Assembly: GCF_004359575.1 (NCBI RefSeq)
Contig: NZ_SCWF01000016.1
Coordinates: 1-36,496 of the forward strand
Length of the DNA stretch: 36,496 nt
From: Macrococcus bovicus
GTDB lineage: Bacteria > Bacillota > Bacilli > Staphylococcales > Staphylococcaceae
Direction: 5' to 3'
The position numbers were made by a program, and so were the translations under genes. Below are positions 14,297-23,267 of this stretch, in pieces (within the stretch, counting starts at the first letter, position 1; the number at the start of each line of letters is the position of its first letter). Below the pieces are notes generated by a model. It worked only from the letters and a program-made list of their open reading frames with translations. It ran no database searches and was not told the origin of the DNA.

Positions 14297-15454
14297 ATGC
14301 GTTCTAAATTACTTGATTCTATACCAGAAAGTTATTTTGGCAAGACGATGGGCAGAAAGCTCGATATCGGCAGCAAACCGCTTATCAACACAGCGGTCGG
14401 TATACCCGACCAGAAAGTTCCGGCAGAAGTACTCGAGACGGTTCAGTCCGCAGTACAGGAGCCTGCGAATAATAAATATGGTGTTTTCCGTGGTAAGGAA
14501 GCGTTGAAAGAAGCCATCCAGAAATTCTATTTAGATACTTACGGGGTTGAGCTGGATAAAGATGAAGAGATCTGTATTCTTTACGGGACGAAAAACGGGC
14601 TGGTCAACTTGCCGCTTTGTGTGATTGAACCGGGTGAAGGCGTTCTGCTGCCGAACCCGGGTTACACTGATTATCTTGCTGGTGTGAAGCTGGCCCGTGG
14701 CACGGTCTATGAACTGCCGCTCCTGCCTGCCAACCATTACTGGCCGGACTTTGATGCCCTTGATTCTGCCGTATTAGCAGATACACGTCTCATCTACCTT
14801 AATTATCCGAGCAACCCGACAGGGGCAGTTGCGACTCGTGCAGGGTTCGATGCTGTCGTCCGGCGTTTCAGAGGGACGCAGACAAAGATTGTCCACGACT
14901 TCGCCTATGCGGCATTCGGCTTTGATGCTAAAAATCCGAGCATTCTGCAGTCGCCAGGCGCGAAGGACGTGGCAGTCGAGATTTATTCACTCTCCAAAGG
15001 TTTCAATATGTCAGGTGTACGGATAGGTTTTGCTGTCGGCAATAAAGATATCATCGGTGCCCTCAATTATTATCAGGATCATACACAAGTAGGGATGTGG
15101 GGGGTCGTTCAGGAAGCGGCGGTCAGTGCACTGAAATTAGGGGAACCTTTTTTAGAGACACAGAACGCGATTTTCAGAAAGCGTAGAGATCAAGTTACAG
15201 ACTTTCTCACTGAGACAGGCATCCCGTTTGAACCGATGCAGGGCGGCATCTTCCTGTGGCTTAGAATCCCGCCCGGCTATAAAAGTGAAGAATACGTCGA
15301 TTATCTGCTGAAAACACAGTCCATCCTGACGACACCGGGGCTACCATTCGGTTCAAACGGTGATGATTATATTCGGATCTCTCTTGCAATCAGTGACGAG
15401 GAGATAGAAGAGTTGCTCATCAGGCTCAAGGAAACAGCAGGCCTCTATCAATAA
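14297..15454 (+). CDS. PLP-dependent aminotransferase (class I/II), SAM-riboswitch controlled
   Basis: A 385-residue fold-type I aminotransferase with NYPSNPTGA (Asn173), KIVHDFAYAAFGF (Asp201, contacts PLP nitrogen), the Schiff-base Lys234 in YSLSKGFNMSGVRIGF and the carboxylate-binding Arg in DDYIRISLA. Length and motifs match the LL-DAP-aminotransferase-like subgroup. The SAM-I riboswitch directly upstream points to sulfur amino acid metabolism; the best guess is the ketomethiobutyrate-to-methionine step of methionine salvage (the role of MtnE/MtnV in Bacillus), but no other salvage genes are nearby. A strong GGGGAGAGG precedes the ATG. It appears monocistronic. Confidence 0.9.
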   Translation: MRSKLLDSIPESYFGKTMGRKLDIGSKPLINTAVGIPDQKVPAEVLETVQSAVQEPANNKYGVFRGKEALKEAIQKFYLDTYGVELDKDEEICILYGTKNGLVNLPLCVIEPGEGVLLPNPGYTDYLAGVKLARGTVYELPLLPANHYWPDFDALDSAVLADTRLIYLNYPSNPTGAVATRAGFDAVVRRFRGTQTKIVHDFAYAAFGFDAKNPSILQSPGAKDVAVEIYSLSKGFNMSGVRIGFAVGNKDIIGALNYYQDHTQVGMWGVVQEAAVSALKLGEPFLETQNAIFRKRRDQVTDFLTETGIPFEPMQGGIFLWLRIPPGYKSEEYVDYLLKTQSILTTPGLPFGSNGDDYIRISLAISDEEIEELLIRLKETAGLYQ

Positions 15455-15502
15455 CGGAGTCTCAAGTTAATTATTTTATTAAAGAAAAGGGCTTCATACT
15501 AC

Positions 15503-15530
15503 TTTACACGAACATATGTTCCCTTATACA
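15503..15530 (+). promoter_or_regulatory. LexA (SOS) box in the promoter of the Y-family polymerase
   Basis: CGAACATATGTTCC (GAAC-ATAT-GTTC at 15510-15521) is a perfect palindromic Gram-positive LexA box. It lies between TTTACA (15503-15508) and TATACA (15525-15530), so bound LexA would block the promoter until DNA damage. Confidence 0.88.
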
Positions 15531-15555
15531 ATGGACTCATAAATGAGGTGGGGGA

Positions 15556-16815
15556 ATGTATGACTATTATCAATGCAATGCTCGTGATGTACTCTGTATT
15601 GACCTTAAAAGCTTCTTTGCATCGGTCTCGTGTATCGAAAAAGGACTGAACCCACTGACAACTAAACTGGCTGTTGTCGGAGATACAAAGCGGCAGGGAT
15701 CTGTTGTGCTGGCTGCAACGCCACCCTTGAAAGCGTTGGGAATTAAAACGGGTTCGAGATTATTTGAGATACCGCATCGTTCAGATATTTATATCATTAA
15801 CCCGTCGATGCTGAAGTATATTCAAGTATCGAGTCGGATTTCAGCTATCGCCCTGCAATATGTGGCGCCGGAAGATTTCCATCAGTATAGTATTGATGAA
15901 TTCTTCATGGATATTACAGATTCCTATCATCTGTTCGCACAGACGCCTTCTCACATGGCCCGCATTCTGCAGCAGGAGATCTATAACAAGACGCAGATAT
16001 TCAGCACTATAGGCATCGGTTCAAATCCACTTCTGGCCAAGCTTGCTATGGATCTCGAAGCGAAACGCACAAGTGAAGGTGTCGCTGAATGGCGGTATCA
16101 TGACGTGCCACGCAAGCTGTGGGATGTAGAACCGTTGACTGAGATGTGGGGGATCAATAAGCGGACGGAGAAGAAACTGAATAAGAAAGGTATCTTCCGT
16201 ATCGGTGACCTGGCCCATTATCCAGTTGAATATTTGAAGCGTGATTTTGGCATTCTCGGCGTTGACCTGCATCTGCATGCGAATGGAATAGATGAAAGTA
16301 TCATTCGGCAGCCCCATGTCATCAAAGGGAAATCTTACGGGAAGTCGCAGATTTTGATGCGTGATTATCAGTTTCATGAACTGAAGACCGTCATCAGTGA
16401 ACAGATAGATGAAGTCTTCTATCGGGTCAGGGAGAAAAAGCTGTATCCGACAACGATTGCTTTTACTGTGGGCTATGCAGATAAGGGAGGCATTCATAAA
16501 CAATTCACCAAGAAAGATTACTTCACATCGACCATGCAGGTAGTCAGCCTGATATGGCGGTATTTAGAAGAATATGCCGAGACAGACCGTCTGTTCAGAA
16601 CAGTAGGTGTCTCGTTCAGCAATCTGCGTGACAGTCGGCTGAGACAGATGAATCTCTTTGAGGCACCGGAAGAAGTGAAGCGGGAGATTATAGAAAGTTA
16701 TCTGGATGAGCTTCGCCGTAAGTATGGCAAAGAGATCGTCATGCGGGCGTCATCCCTGACAGAGAGCGGTACTCTCCGTCTCCGGAAAGGACTCATTGCG
16801 GGCCATAAAGGGTAA
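15556..16815 (+). CDS. Y-family DNA polymerase (UmuC/UvrX-like translesion polymerase)
   Basis: A 419-residue error-prone polymerase that copies across DNA lesions. Catalytic carboxylates are Asp16 in DVLCIDLKSFFASVSC and Asp114/Glu115 in YSIDEFFMD; the aromatic at 20-21 is the steric gate. A helix-hairpin-helix patch (EMWGINKRTEKKLNKKGI) follows, and the C-terminus carries QMNLF, a canonical sliding-clamp binding pentapeptide. The nearest relatives are the Firmicutes UmuC group (UvrX, YqjW) rather than DinB. A LexA box sits in its promoter, and AGGTGGGGG precedes the ATG. No partner gene of the YolD type is adjacent; the downstream DUF2188 gene is the only candidate companion. Confidence 0.92.
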   Translation: MYDYYQCNARDVLCIDLKSFFASVSCIEKGLNPLTTKLAVVGDTKRQGSVVLAATPPLKALGIKTGSRLFEIPHRSDIYIINPSMLKYIQVSSRISAIALQYVAPEDFHQYSIDEFFMDITDSYHLFAQTPSHMARILQQEIYNKTQIFSTIGIGSNPLLAKLAMDLEAKRTSEGVAEWRYHDVPRKLWDVEPLTEMWGINKRTEKKLNKKGIFRIGDLAHYPVEYLKRDFGILGVDLHLHANGIDESIIRQPHVIKGKSYGKSQILMRDYQFHELKTVISEQIDEVFYRVREKKLYPTTIAFTVGYADKGGIHKQFTKKDYFTSTMQVVSLIWRYLEEYAETDRLFRTVGVSFSNLRDSRLRQMNLFEAPEEVKREIIESYLDELRRKYGKEIVMRASSLTESGTLRLRKGLIAGHKG

Positions 16816-16887
16816 GAATTTCTCGGCTGGAAGATTAATATCTCCCAAACAGGCTATTGAAAGAATAACAATAGAATGGGAGTGATC

Positions 16888-17301
16888 ATGATGTGGACAA
16901 TGAACGATTACCCGGCCAGCTGGAAGAACCTTGAGGAACTTGAACGGAAGAAAGCTATCGATATTGGTAATGCGATGCTGATAGACGGCTACAAGGAAGA
17001 AGATCTGATTCCTATCGCGACCAAGCAGGCGAAAGATTGGTATAAAGAAGCATCAAAAGAAGAACTGGATGAACTGAAAAATAAGAAGATTACCCAGCAT
17101 AAAAAAGATCCTTCAGCCCAGCCGGAACTAATGAATCACGATGTGGAGATTTTCTTCAAGGATGATAAATGGCATGTGAAGACACAAGGTGCTAAGCGTG
17201 CCGATTCAACTCATGAGACAAAACAGACAGCATTGAAGCGGGCTAAAGAAATCGCTGACAATAAAGGTGTAAAAGTAGTTCAGCATAATAAGAATGAATG
17301 A
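16888..17301 (+). CDS. DUF2188-domain protein
   Basis: A 137-residue soluble, lysine-rich protein in two parts. The N-terminal part (MMWTMNDYPASWKNLEELER to about residue 60) is a helical module found in many Staphylococcaceae. The C-terminal part (HDVEIFFKDDKWHVKTQGAK, then ALKRAKEIADNKGVKVVQHN) matches DUF2188, a small beta-alpha fold of unknown function often associated with stress genes. GGGAG lies five bases before ATG 16888 and eight before ATG 16891; either may be used. It follows the polymerase gene by about 70 bases and could share its SOS-controlled transcript. Confidence 0.85.
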   Translation: MMWTMNDYPASWKNLEELERKKAIDIGNAMLIDGYKEEDLIPIATKQAKDWYKEASKEELDELKNKKITQHKKDPSAQPELMNHDVEIFFKDDKWHVKTQGAKRADSTHETKQTALKRAKEIADNKGVKVVQHNKNE

Positions 17302-17306
17302 TGACT

Positions 17307-17340
17307 TACCCCTGATCCATTAAGAGATTAGGGGTATTTT
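17307..17340 (+). terminator. Terminator
   Basis: Stem TACCCCT (17307-17313) with AGGGGTA (17330-17336), extended by ATC/GAT-like internal pairs, then TTTTATT. Confidence 0.75.
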
Positions 17341-17455
17341 ATTGGACTTCAGCACTATTTAGTTGTTTAAATGGGTAAAGGGAGAAGTCGATAAAAAAAT
17401 TTACTCATAGGATGAGTCGGACAAAATGGTATTTAATTGATTGAGGTGGAGAGAA

Positions 17456-18874
17456 TTGGGCGAAGTAAAAGATAAGAAGTTAGGTTTATTCGCGCTCATT
17501 GCGATGGTAGTAGGGACCATGATCGGGGGCGGTGCCTTTAACCTGATCAGTGATATGGGTGCTCAGGCAGGAGGGCTTGCCATTATCATCGGCTGGCTGA
17601 TTACAGGGATAGGGATGATAGCGTTAGGGCTCAGCTTTCAGAACCTGACGAATGTCAGACCGGATCTTGACGGTGGTATCTATAGTTATGCTCAGGCCGG
17701 ATTTGGTGATTACATGGGATTCAATTCTGCGTGGGGATACTGGTTTAGTGCATTACTGGGGAACGTCGCGTATGGCACATTACTGATGACAGCCGTCGGA
17801 CATTTTCTGCCGATGTTCAAAGGCGGCAGTAATGTACCGAGCATCATAGTGGCTTCACTCTTGTTGTGGAGTGTCTTTCTGTTGATTTCCCGAGGTGTCA
17901 AGAACGCAACGATTATCAATATGATTGTGACAGTTGCTAAAATGATTCCCCTGTTCTTATTTTTAGTCGTGATGGTTATTGCGTTTAATTTCGATACATT
18001 TATGACGGGTTTCTATGGTATGACAGAACATGGACCAAAAGAATTTGACATTCATGATGTGATGGTTCAGGTTAAAAGTACGATGCTTGTAACCGTCTGG
18101 GTCTTTCTAGGTATAGAGGGGGCGGTTATCTTCTCAAGTCGTGCGAAACGACGGAGTGATGTCGGCAAGGCGACTATTATCGGTCTTATTAGTGTGCTTA
18201 TCATCTATATGATGATTACGATTCTTTCACAGGGCATCATTATCCAGAATCAGATAAGTGAGCTCAGCAACCCATCAATGGCGGAAGTGATGGGACATGT
18301 TGTCGGTAAATGGGGAGCAGCAGTGATCAATATCGGTTTGATCATCTCCGTTATGGGTGCATGGCTCGGCTGGTCATTACTTGCTGCAGAAGTACCTTAT
18401 CTGGCTGCCAAAGATGATATCTTCCCGGCCTGGTTCGGTAAAGATAACGACAATCATGCACCTGTCAATTCTATGCTGATGACAAGCCTGATTGTTCAAC
18501 TGTTCTTCTTCACGTTACTCTTTACGGATAAGGCCTATAACTTTGCATTTAGCCTGGCATCTTCAGCGGCCTTGTTACCTTATGCATTCAGTGCATTCTA
18601 TCAGCTGAAGTTCAGCAGACAGCGTTCCCGTAAGCAGATGTTAATAGGGTCAGTCGCTTCTGTTTATACAATATGGCTTATCTATGCTGCAGGTCTTGAA
18701 TATCTCCTGTTGACGATGATCCTTTATTTCCCGGGAATATTTGTGTACCGTCATGTCCAGAAGCTGCACGGCAGATCAATTACAAAAATAGATAAAATCT
18801 TATTTGGGATTATCACATCGCTTGCCTTAATAGGTATATATTTCATTATCAAGGGGCAAATATCAGGTTTCTAA
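17456..18874 (+). CDS. APC-family basic amino acid antiporter (ArcD/arginine-ornithine type)
   Basis: A 472-residue polytopic membrane protein with about 12 helices. The N-terminal KLGLFALIAMVVGTMIGGGA is the substrate-binding first helix of the APC superfamily (GxxxGGG). DLDGGIYSYAQAGFGDYMGF and IEGAVIFSSRAKRRSDVGKA are hallmarks of the basic amino acid/polyamine antiporter subfamily, which includes arginine-ornithine and lysine exchangers. No arginine deiminase genes are nearby, so the exact substrate is open. The start is taken as TTG 17456 because AGGTGGAGAG lies just upstream; TTG 17441 would put that site inside the gene. Confidence 0.88.
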   Translation: MGEVKDKKLGLFALIAMVVGTMIGGGAFNLISDMGAQAGGLAIIIGWLITGIGMIALGLSFQNLTNVRPDLDGGIYSYAQAGFGDYMGFNSAWGYWFSALLGNVAYGTLLMTAVGHFLPMFKGGSNVPSIIVASLLLWSVFLLISRGVKNATIINMIVTVAKMIPLFLFLVVMVIAFNFDTFMTGFYGMTEHGPKEFDIHDVMVQVKSTMLVTVWVFLGIEGAVIFSSRAKRRSDVGKATIIGLISVLIIYMMITILSQGIIIQNQISELSNPSMAEVMGHVVGKWGAAVINIGLIISVMGAWLGWSLLAAEVPYLAAKDDIFPAWFGKDNDNHAPVNSMLMTSLIVQLFFFTLLFTDKAYNFAFSLASSAALLPYAFSAFYQLKFSRQRSRKQMLIGSVASVYTIWLIYAAGLEYLLLTMILYFPGIFVYRHVQKLHGRSITKIDKILFGIITSLALIGIYFIIKGQISGF

Positions 18875-18876
18875 AC

Positions 18877-18914
18877 AGAAGACAGCAGAACAATATGATG
18901 TTCTGCTGTCTTCT
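18877..18914. terminator. Bidirectional terminator
   Basis: Perfect 15-pair stem (AGAAGACAGCAGAAC, 8-base loop, GTTCTGCTGTCTTCT). It overlaps the stop codon of the convergent RluA-type gene by two bases. Confidence 0.9.
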
Positions 18915-19794
18915 ATTTAAACTGCGTCATAAATATCGGTGGCACGGGAGACTGAAAATGCAGTGGTTGATGAGTGATAGGATGTGTGAAGGCAAGAATA
19001 TGAGCATGTAACCCTAACCGTCTGAACGGATGAGTCGTTGCCCCGTATTTCTTATCGCCGACAATCGGATGGCCTAACTCCTGCATATGGATACGAATCT
19101 GGTTTTTACGGCCGGTGTCCAGATTGACTTTCAGTAACGTCTGTTTACGGCTTGTTTTAAAGACAGTGTAATGGGTGGTTGCTTTTTTACCGTGCTTCGC
19201 GTTTTGACTCGAACGCATCTTGAGTGTGTTATCCTCAGAAAGGAAGCTTGTGATCGTCCCGTTTTCAGTTACCCGACCTTCAACAAGAGCCAGATAAGTC
19301 CTCTCTGTTACAAGGCGTTTCCAGTTGTTCTGCAGAATCTGCTGCGCCTTTGGATTCTTGGCATAAACCATGACACCGGAAGTTTCACGGTCTAAGCGAT
19401 GGACCACAAAAATACGATTTCTCGGATGGGCTTGCTTCACATATTCTGACAGGATGTGGTAGGCTGTTCTATCCTTTTCATTATGGGTGGCAATCGATAA
19501 CAGCCCTGCTTCTTTATCAATGACAATAAGGTCTGCATCTTCATGCAGAATCTTGACACCGCGCAGCGATACTTTTTTATTTGGGGCATCGAGACGAATA
19601 GCGACGATGTCACCCGGCTTAAGTATCTCATTAAATTGACTGGTCGATTGATCATTGACGAAGACTTGTCCTCTGGCGAGTATAGCTCTGACTGACTTCT
19701 TGCTTCTATCAGCCATTCGCTCAAATAAAAATTTCAGTAATTCATTCTCTTCTTTAACGGTCCACTGCTCATGATTTTCTCTTGTATTCTTCAT
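18913..19794 (-). CDS. RluA-family pseudouridine synthase
   Basis: A 293-residue RNA pseudouridine synthase. The N-terminal S4-like domain (KKSVRAILARGQVFVNDQST) binds RNA. The catalytic domain has the family Asp in FVVHRLDRETSGVMVYAKN, the structural VEGRV stretch and the C-terminal GRKNQIRIHMQELGHPIVGD motif. The family modifies uridines in 23S rRNA or tRNA; which site is not predictable, although the layout is of the RluD/YhcT type. AAGGAAG precedes ATG 19794 by five bases (ATG 19797 is too close). It is monocistronic. Confidence 0.93.
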   Translation of the reverse strand: MKNTRENHEQWTVKEENELLKFLFERMADRSKKSVRAILARGQVFVNDQSTSQFNEILKPGDIVAIRLDAPNKKVSLRGVKILHEDADLIVIDKEAGLLSIATHNEKDRTAYHILSEYVKQAHPRNRIFVVHRLDRETSGVMVYAKNPKAQQILQNNWKRLVTERTYLALVEGRVTENGTITSFLSEDNTLKMRSSQNAKHGKKATTHYTVFKTSRKQTLLKVNLDTGRKNQIRIHMQELGHPIVGDKKYGATTHPFRRLGLHAHILAFTHPITHQPLHFQSPVPPIFMTQFK

Positions 19795-19959
19795 CATAAC
19801 TTCCTTCTTTTATATTCATTCAAGCATAGCACAGGATGCCACTATTATAAATGAATTTCACTGAGTGATTAGTTGACTTTTAAAGCAGGTTTTACTATGG
19901 TTGAAGTGCATTGAATAGTGATGAGGAGTAAGACATGGATTTCAAAAGGAGGGTCTCTT

Positions 19960-20772
19960 ATGTTTCACGTTAAACAATTGATGATTAACAATATTCAATA
20001 TGAATTTGTCGATGAAGGACAAGGAACACCTGTCTTGTTACTGCATGGTTTTCCTGATTCTAAGAAACTCTGGTATCAGATGATTCCAGAGCTGACTCAA
20101 CAAGGCTACCGTGTTATAGTGCCTGACTTGCGAGGTTATGGCAATACTGAAGTCGCTGCCAGTTACCAGATTCAGGATTCAGCGGCAGATATGTTCTCAT
20201 TACTTACCCAATTAGGCATCTCTCGGGCGCATGTCATCGGTCATGACTGGGGCGCTTTTCTCGGCTGGTACCTCGCTGCTCACTACGAGGCGCAGGTGAT
20301 CAGCTATACGGCGCTCAGTGTGGGCCACCCGAATGGATATCTGCGTAGCGGAGGACTCAAACAGCTGGTCAAAGGCAGTTATATCGGTCTGTTTGTCATA
20401 CCAGGTGTGGCAGAACGGGTGCTGGCAGCAGGTGATTATAAAGTGCTCACCAAGATGGCAGAAGATGACAGACTTCATCAGCACTGGTATATGGATTTAA
20501 CACGTCCTGGGCGTCTGTCTGCAGGACTGAACTGGTACCGTCATAACTTGAAGTCAATCACGGCAGGAATAGAGACGGTAAATGTACCGGTCATGGGCAT
20601 CATCGGGACCCAGGATCCTGCATTGACAACAGCGCAGATGAAAGGATCAGAAAAATACGTGTATGGCTCCTTTGACTACTACGAAATAGCAGGGGGTCAC
20701 TGGCTGCCTGAAACGCATGGAGACCAATTGAACCAGTTGATCATCCCTTTCTTATCACGCCAGCGCTCATAA
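19960..20772 (+). CDS. Alpha/beta hydrolase (epoxide hydrolase/haloalkane dehalogenase-like)
   Basis: A 270-residue alpha/beta-fold enzyme with oxyanion HGFPD (residues 29-33), a nucleophile elbow GHDWGA in which the nucleophile is Asp96, and His247 in GGHWLPETHG. An Asp nucleophile, rather than Ser, is the signature of the epoxide hydrolase and dehalogenase branch. A cap domain with WYMDL and NWYRHN, where epoxide hydrolases place substrate-activating Tyr residues, lies in the middle. ATG 19960 follows AAAGGAGGG by six bases; the earlier in-frame ATG at 19918 would enclose that site. It stands alone; the substrate is unknown. Confidence 0.88.
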   Translation: MFHVKQLMINNIQYEFVDEGQGTPVLLLHGFPDSKKLWYQMIPELTQQGYRVIVPDLRGYGNTEVAASYQIQDSAADMFSLLTQLGISRAHVIGHDWGAFLGWYLAAHYEAQVISYTALSVGHPNGYLRSGGLKQLVKGSYIGLFVIPGVAERVLAAGDYKVLTKMAEDDRLHQHWYMDLTRPGRLSAGLNWYRHNLKSITAGIETVNVPVMGIIGTQDPALTTAQMKGSEKYVYGSFDYYEIAGGHWLPETHGDQLNQLIIPFLSRQRS

Positions 20773-20815
20773 AAAAGCACTCAATATAACGGATTATAAG
20801 TAAATATTTTATTTA

Positions 20816-20840
20816 AATTTTCTGATTTTTATACTATAAT
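20816..20840 (+). promoter_or_regulatory. brnQ promoter with CodY-like box
   Basis: AATTTTCTGATTTTT at 20816-20830 matches the CodY consensus AATTTTCWGAAAATT at 12 of 15 positions. A TATAAT -10 follows at 20835-20840, so the box occupies the -35 region. Repression by CodY at high branched-chain amino acid levels would be logical for this transporter. Confidence 0.6.
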
Positions 20841-20943
20841 AAGGAATAATTACATTACCACGTTAAAGGGAAAGAGATTTCATCAGTAAATTCTTCCACG
20901 CAAGCAACGGGTTTAATGAATGACTAATATGGAGGATATGATT

Positions 20944-22302
20944 ATGAAATCAAAACTTACCTTTAAAGAAAACATGTTTATCGGATCGATGCTATTCGGT
21001 CTGTTCTTCGGTGCAGGGAATCTGATTTTCCCGATTCACCTTGGACAGACAGCAGGTTCAAATGTCTTGATGGCCAATCTCGGCTTTCTGATCACGGCAA
21101 TTGGCTTACCTTTTCTCGGTATTATCGCCATCGGTGTCTCCAAGACAAACGGCCTTTTCGATATTGCCAACCGGGTCAATAAAACCTATGCCTATATCTT
21201 CACCATTCTGCTCTATCTGGTCATCGGACCTTTCTTCGCCCTGCCGAGACTGGCGACGACTTCTTTTGAGATTGCATTCGGCGCTGCGCTGCCAAAGGAA
21301 TCAATCGGGTTATACCTGGCATTATTCAGCGGTATTTTCTTCATTGTTGCCTGGTTCTTTGCACGTCGCCCGTCAAAGATTCTGGATTACATCGGTAAAT
21401 TCCTGAATCCGGTTTTCCTGGTCCTCCTCGGCTTGCTGATTCTGCTGGCAATGGTGCGTCCGATGGGGGGAATCCAGGAGGCAGCTGTCTCGTCTGACTA
21501 TCAGGATTCTGTCCTGTTGAAGGGCTTCATTGACGGCTATAATACACTGGATGCACTGGCGTCACTCGCGTTCGGTATCATCATCGTGACAACGATTAAG
21601 AAGCTGGGCATCACTGATCCTAAGACCATCGCCAAAGAAACGCTTAAGTCAGGACTGATTACAGTGATTCTGATGGGACTGATCTATACACTGCTCGCTG
21701 TTATGGGGACGATGAGTTTAGGGAAGTTCGAAGTCAGTGATAATGGGGGCATCGCTCTCGCTCAGATTGCACAGTATTATTTAGGTGACTATGGCATTAT
21801 CCTGTTGTCACTGATTATCATTGTAGCCTGCTTGAAAACCGCAATCGGCTTGATTACAGCATTCTCTGAAACATTTGTAGAACTGTTTCCAAGTCAGAAA
21901 TATATCACGTTTGCGACAGTCGTGAGTCTTGTGGCCTTTATCATCGCGAATGTCGGATTAACGCAGATTATCGCGTATTCAATCCCAGTGCTGATGTTCT
22001 TATATCCGCTTTCTATCGTTCTGATATTGCTGACGCTTTTCAGCGGTCTGTACCATGATTCGAAAGTGGTCTATCAGGCAACTATCTACTTTACACTGGT
22101 TGCAGCGCTTATTGACGGTATTAAAGCAAGTCCTGCTTTTCTGAGTAAGACGGCATTTGCAGAAAGCATCATCAACTTCGGTAATCATTATCTGCCTTTC
22201 TTTTCAATCGGTATGGGCTGGGTGCTTCCAGCTGTCCTCGGTTTTGTTATCGGCTTTATCATCTATAAAACGCGTAAACCACAATTGAACAGCAGCCTGT
22301 AA
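20944..22302 (+). CDS. brnQ: Branched-chain amino acid transporter BrnQ
   Basis: A 452-residue LIVCS-family cation-coupled carrier for leucine, isoleucine and valine with about 12 membrane helices. The N-terminus [20 protein letters not shown], followed by [17 protein letters not shown], is diagnostic; [18 protein letters not shown] and [15 protein letters not shown] are further conserved helices. ATG 20944 has GGAGG eight bases upstream; the earlier ATG codons at 20920 and 20938 are too early or too close. A long leader (about 100 bases after the -10 box) contains no recognisable T-box. It supplies substrates to the bkd complex encoded 9 kb downstream. Confidence 0.95.
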   Translation: MKSKLTFKENMFIGSMLFGLFFGAGNLIFPIHLGQTAGSNVLMANLGFLITAIGLPFLGIIAIGVSKTNGLFDIANRVNKTYAYIFTILLYLVIGPFFALPRLATTSFEIAFGAALPKESIGLYLALFSGIFFIVAWFFARRPSKILDYIGKFLNPVFLVLLGLLILLAMVRPMGGIQEAAVSSDYQDSVLLKGFIDGYNTLDALASLAFGIIIVTTIKKLGITDPKTIAKETLKSGLITVILMGLIYTLLAVMGTMSLGKFEVSDNGGIALAQIAQYYLGDYGIILLSLIIIVACLKTAIGLITAFSETFVELFPSQKYITFATVVSLVAFIIANVGLTQIIAYSIPVLMFLYPLSIVLILLTLFSGLYHDSKVVYQATIYFTLVAALIDGIKASPAFLSKTAFAESIINFGNHYLPFFSIGMGWVLPAVLGFVIGFIIYKTRKPQLNSSL

Positions 22303-22334
22303 AAAGAAGCCTGGAGAATCTCCAGGCTTCTTTT
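22302..22334. terminator. Bidirectional terminator
   Basis: 16-base perfect inverted repeat (AAAAGAAGCCTGGAGA with TCTCCAGGCTTCTTTT) between convergent brnQ and yitT-like genes. Confidence 0.9.
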
Positions 22335-22340
22335 CAATGG

Positions 22341-23183
22341 TTATTTCTGCGAACCAGGCTTTGCAAAATGCCCGTGGACTTCTGTTGTCTCATAGACATT
22401 GATAAAACAGTTTGGATCGACTTCTTTAGCGACTCGAATGGCATCCTGGAGTTCATAGCGGGTCAGTACCATCATAATCGTCTGAGTAGGATTCCGGGTA
22501 TAGCCGCCATATGTATCGGTAATAGTCATGCCGCGTGTAATAGAGGCAATGAGCGCCTGTCTGACTGCTTCTCCTTCAGTCGTCACAATATTGACAGTCA
22601 GTTTGATGTGTGAAGTGAAGATGGTATCAATAGCTTTACCGGTGATGTAAATAGAAAGTAAAGTCGTCAGTGCATTGCTCCAACCGAGAAAAAAGCCTGA
22701 GCAGAGTACAATAAGGCCGTTTAAAGCCGTCATCACGGCACCGATAGAAATATTACTGTGCTGCGAGATGATCATGGCAATGATATCCATACCCCCTGTT
22801 GTGCCGGAATATTTCAAAATAACCCCGACCCCGAGACCGCAGAGGACACCACCAAAAATAACATCAATCACAGGCTCCGTGGATATCTGTGTCACCGGGA
22901 TAAGGGATAAGAAGAATGACACAAAGCCCACACTTAATATCGTCTGAATCATAACCTGACGAGGCAGTTTTAAGAAGCCGAGGATCACGAGAGGTAGATT
23001 AATCAGTAAATTAATCAGCCCGGTATCCAGGGAAGTCAGGATATGAACAAGTAAAGCGACCCCACTTAAACCGCTGCTGAGCACGTGATGAGGAAGTAGA
23101 AATAAGTTAAAGCTGATGCCGATGATAAATGACCCGACAATAGTCACTAACAGCTTAAAAACAAAGTGATCTTGGATACGCAT
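22341..23183 (-). CDS. YitT-family membrane protein
   Basis: A 280-residue protein of the widespread Firmicutes YitT family. Five to six membrane helices (opening FVFKLLVTIVGSFIIGISFN; conserved LLPHHVLSSGLSGVALL and YSGTTGGMDIIAMIISQHSN) make up the first 190 residues. A cytoplasmic DUF2179 domain follows (SHIKLTVNIVTTEGEAVRQA, later YGGYTRNPTQTIMMVLTRYE), which has a ferredoxin-like fold seen in ligand-binding domains. The transported substrate is not established for the family. GGAG lies about eight bases before the ATG. Confidence 0.92.
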   Translation of the reverse strand: MRIQDHFVFKLLVTIVGSFIIGISFNLFLLPHHVLSSGLSGVALLVHILTSLDTGLINLLINLPLVILGFLKLPRQVMIQTILSVGFVSFFLSLIPVTQISTEPVIDVIFGGVLCGLGVGVILKYSGTTGGMDIIAMIISQHSNISIGAVMTALNGLIVLCSGFFLGWSNALTTLLSIYITGKAIDTIFTSHIKLTVNIVTTEGEAVRQALIASITRGMTITDTYGGYTRNPTQTIMMVLTRYELQDAIRVAKEVDPNCFINVYETTEVHGHFAKPGSQK

Positions 23184-23267
23184 ATGGAATCTCCTTCACG
23201 AAATAGATTAATTTCATTATAGCAAAGTAAATTTAAGAAAAACCAAGTGCAGACGCGCTTGGTTTCT

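Noticed and set aside
16021-16503. 160-codon frame antisense to the Y-family polymerase
   Set aside because: It lies entirely within a conserved gene and resembles no family.
20841-20943. Long brnQ leader considered as a T-box or riboswitch
   Set aside because: No T-box sequence (AGGGTGG-ACCGCG), specifier hairpin or terminator is visible.
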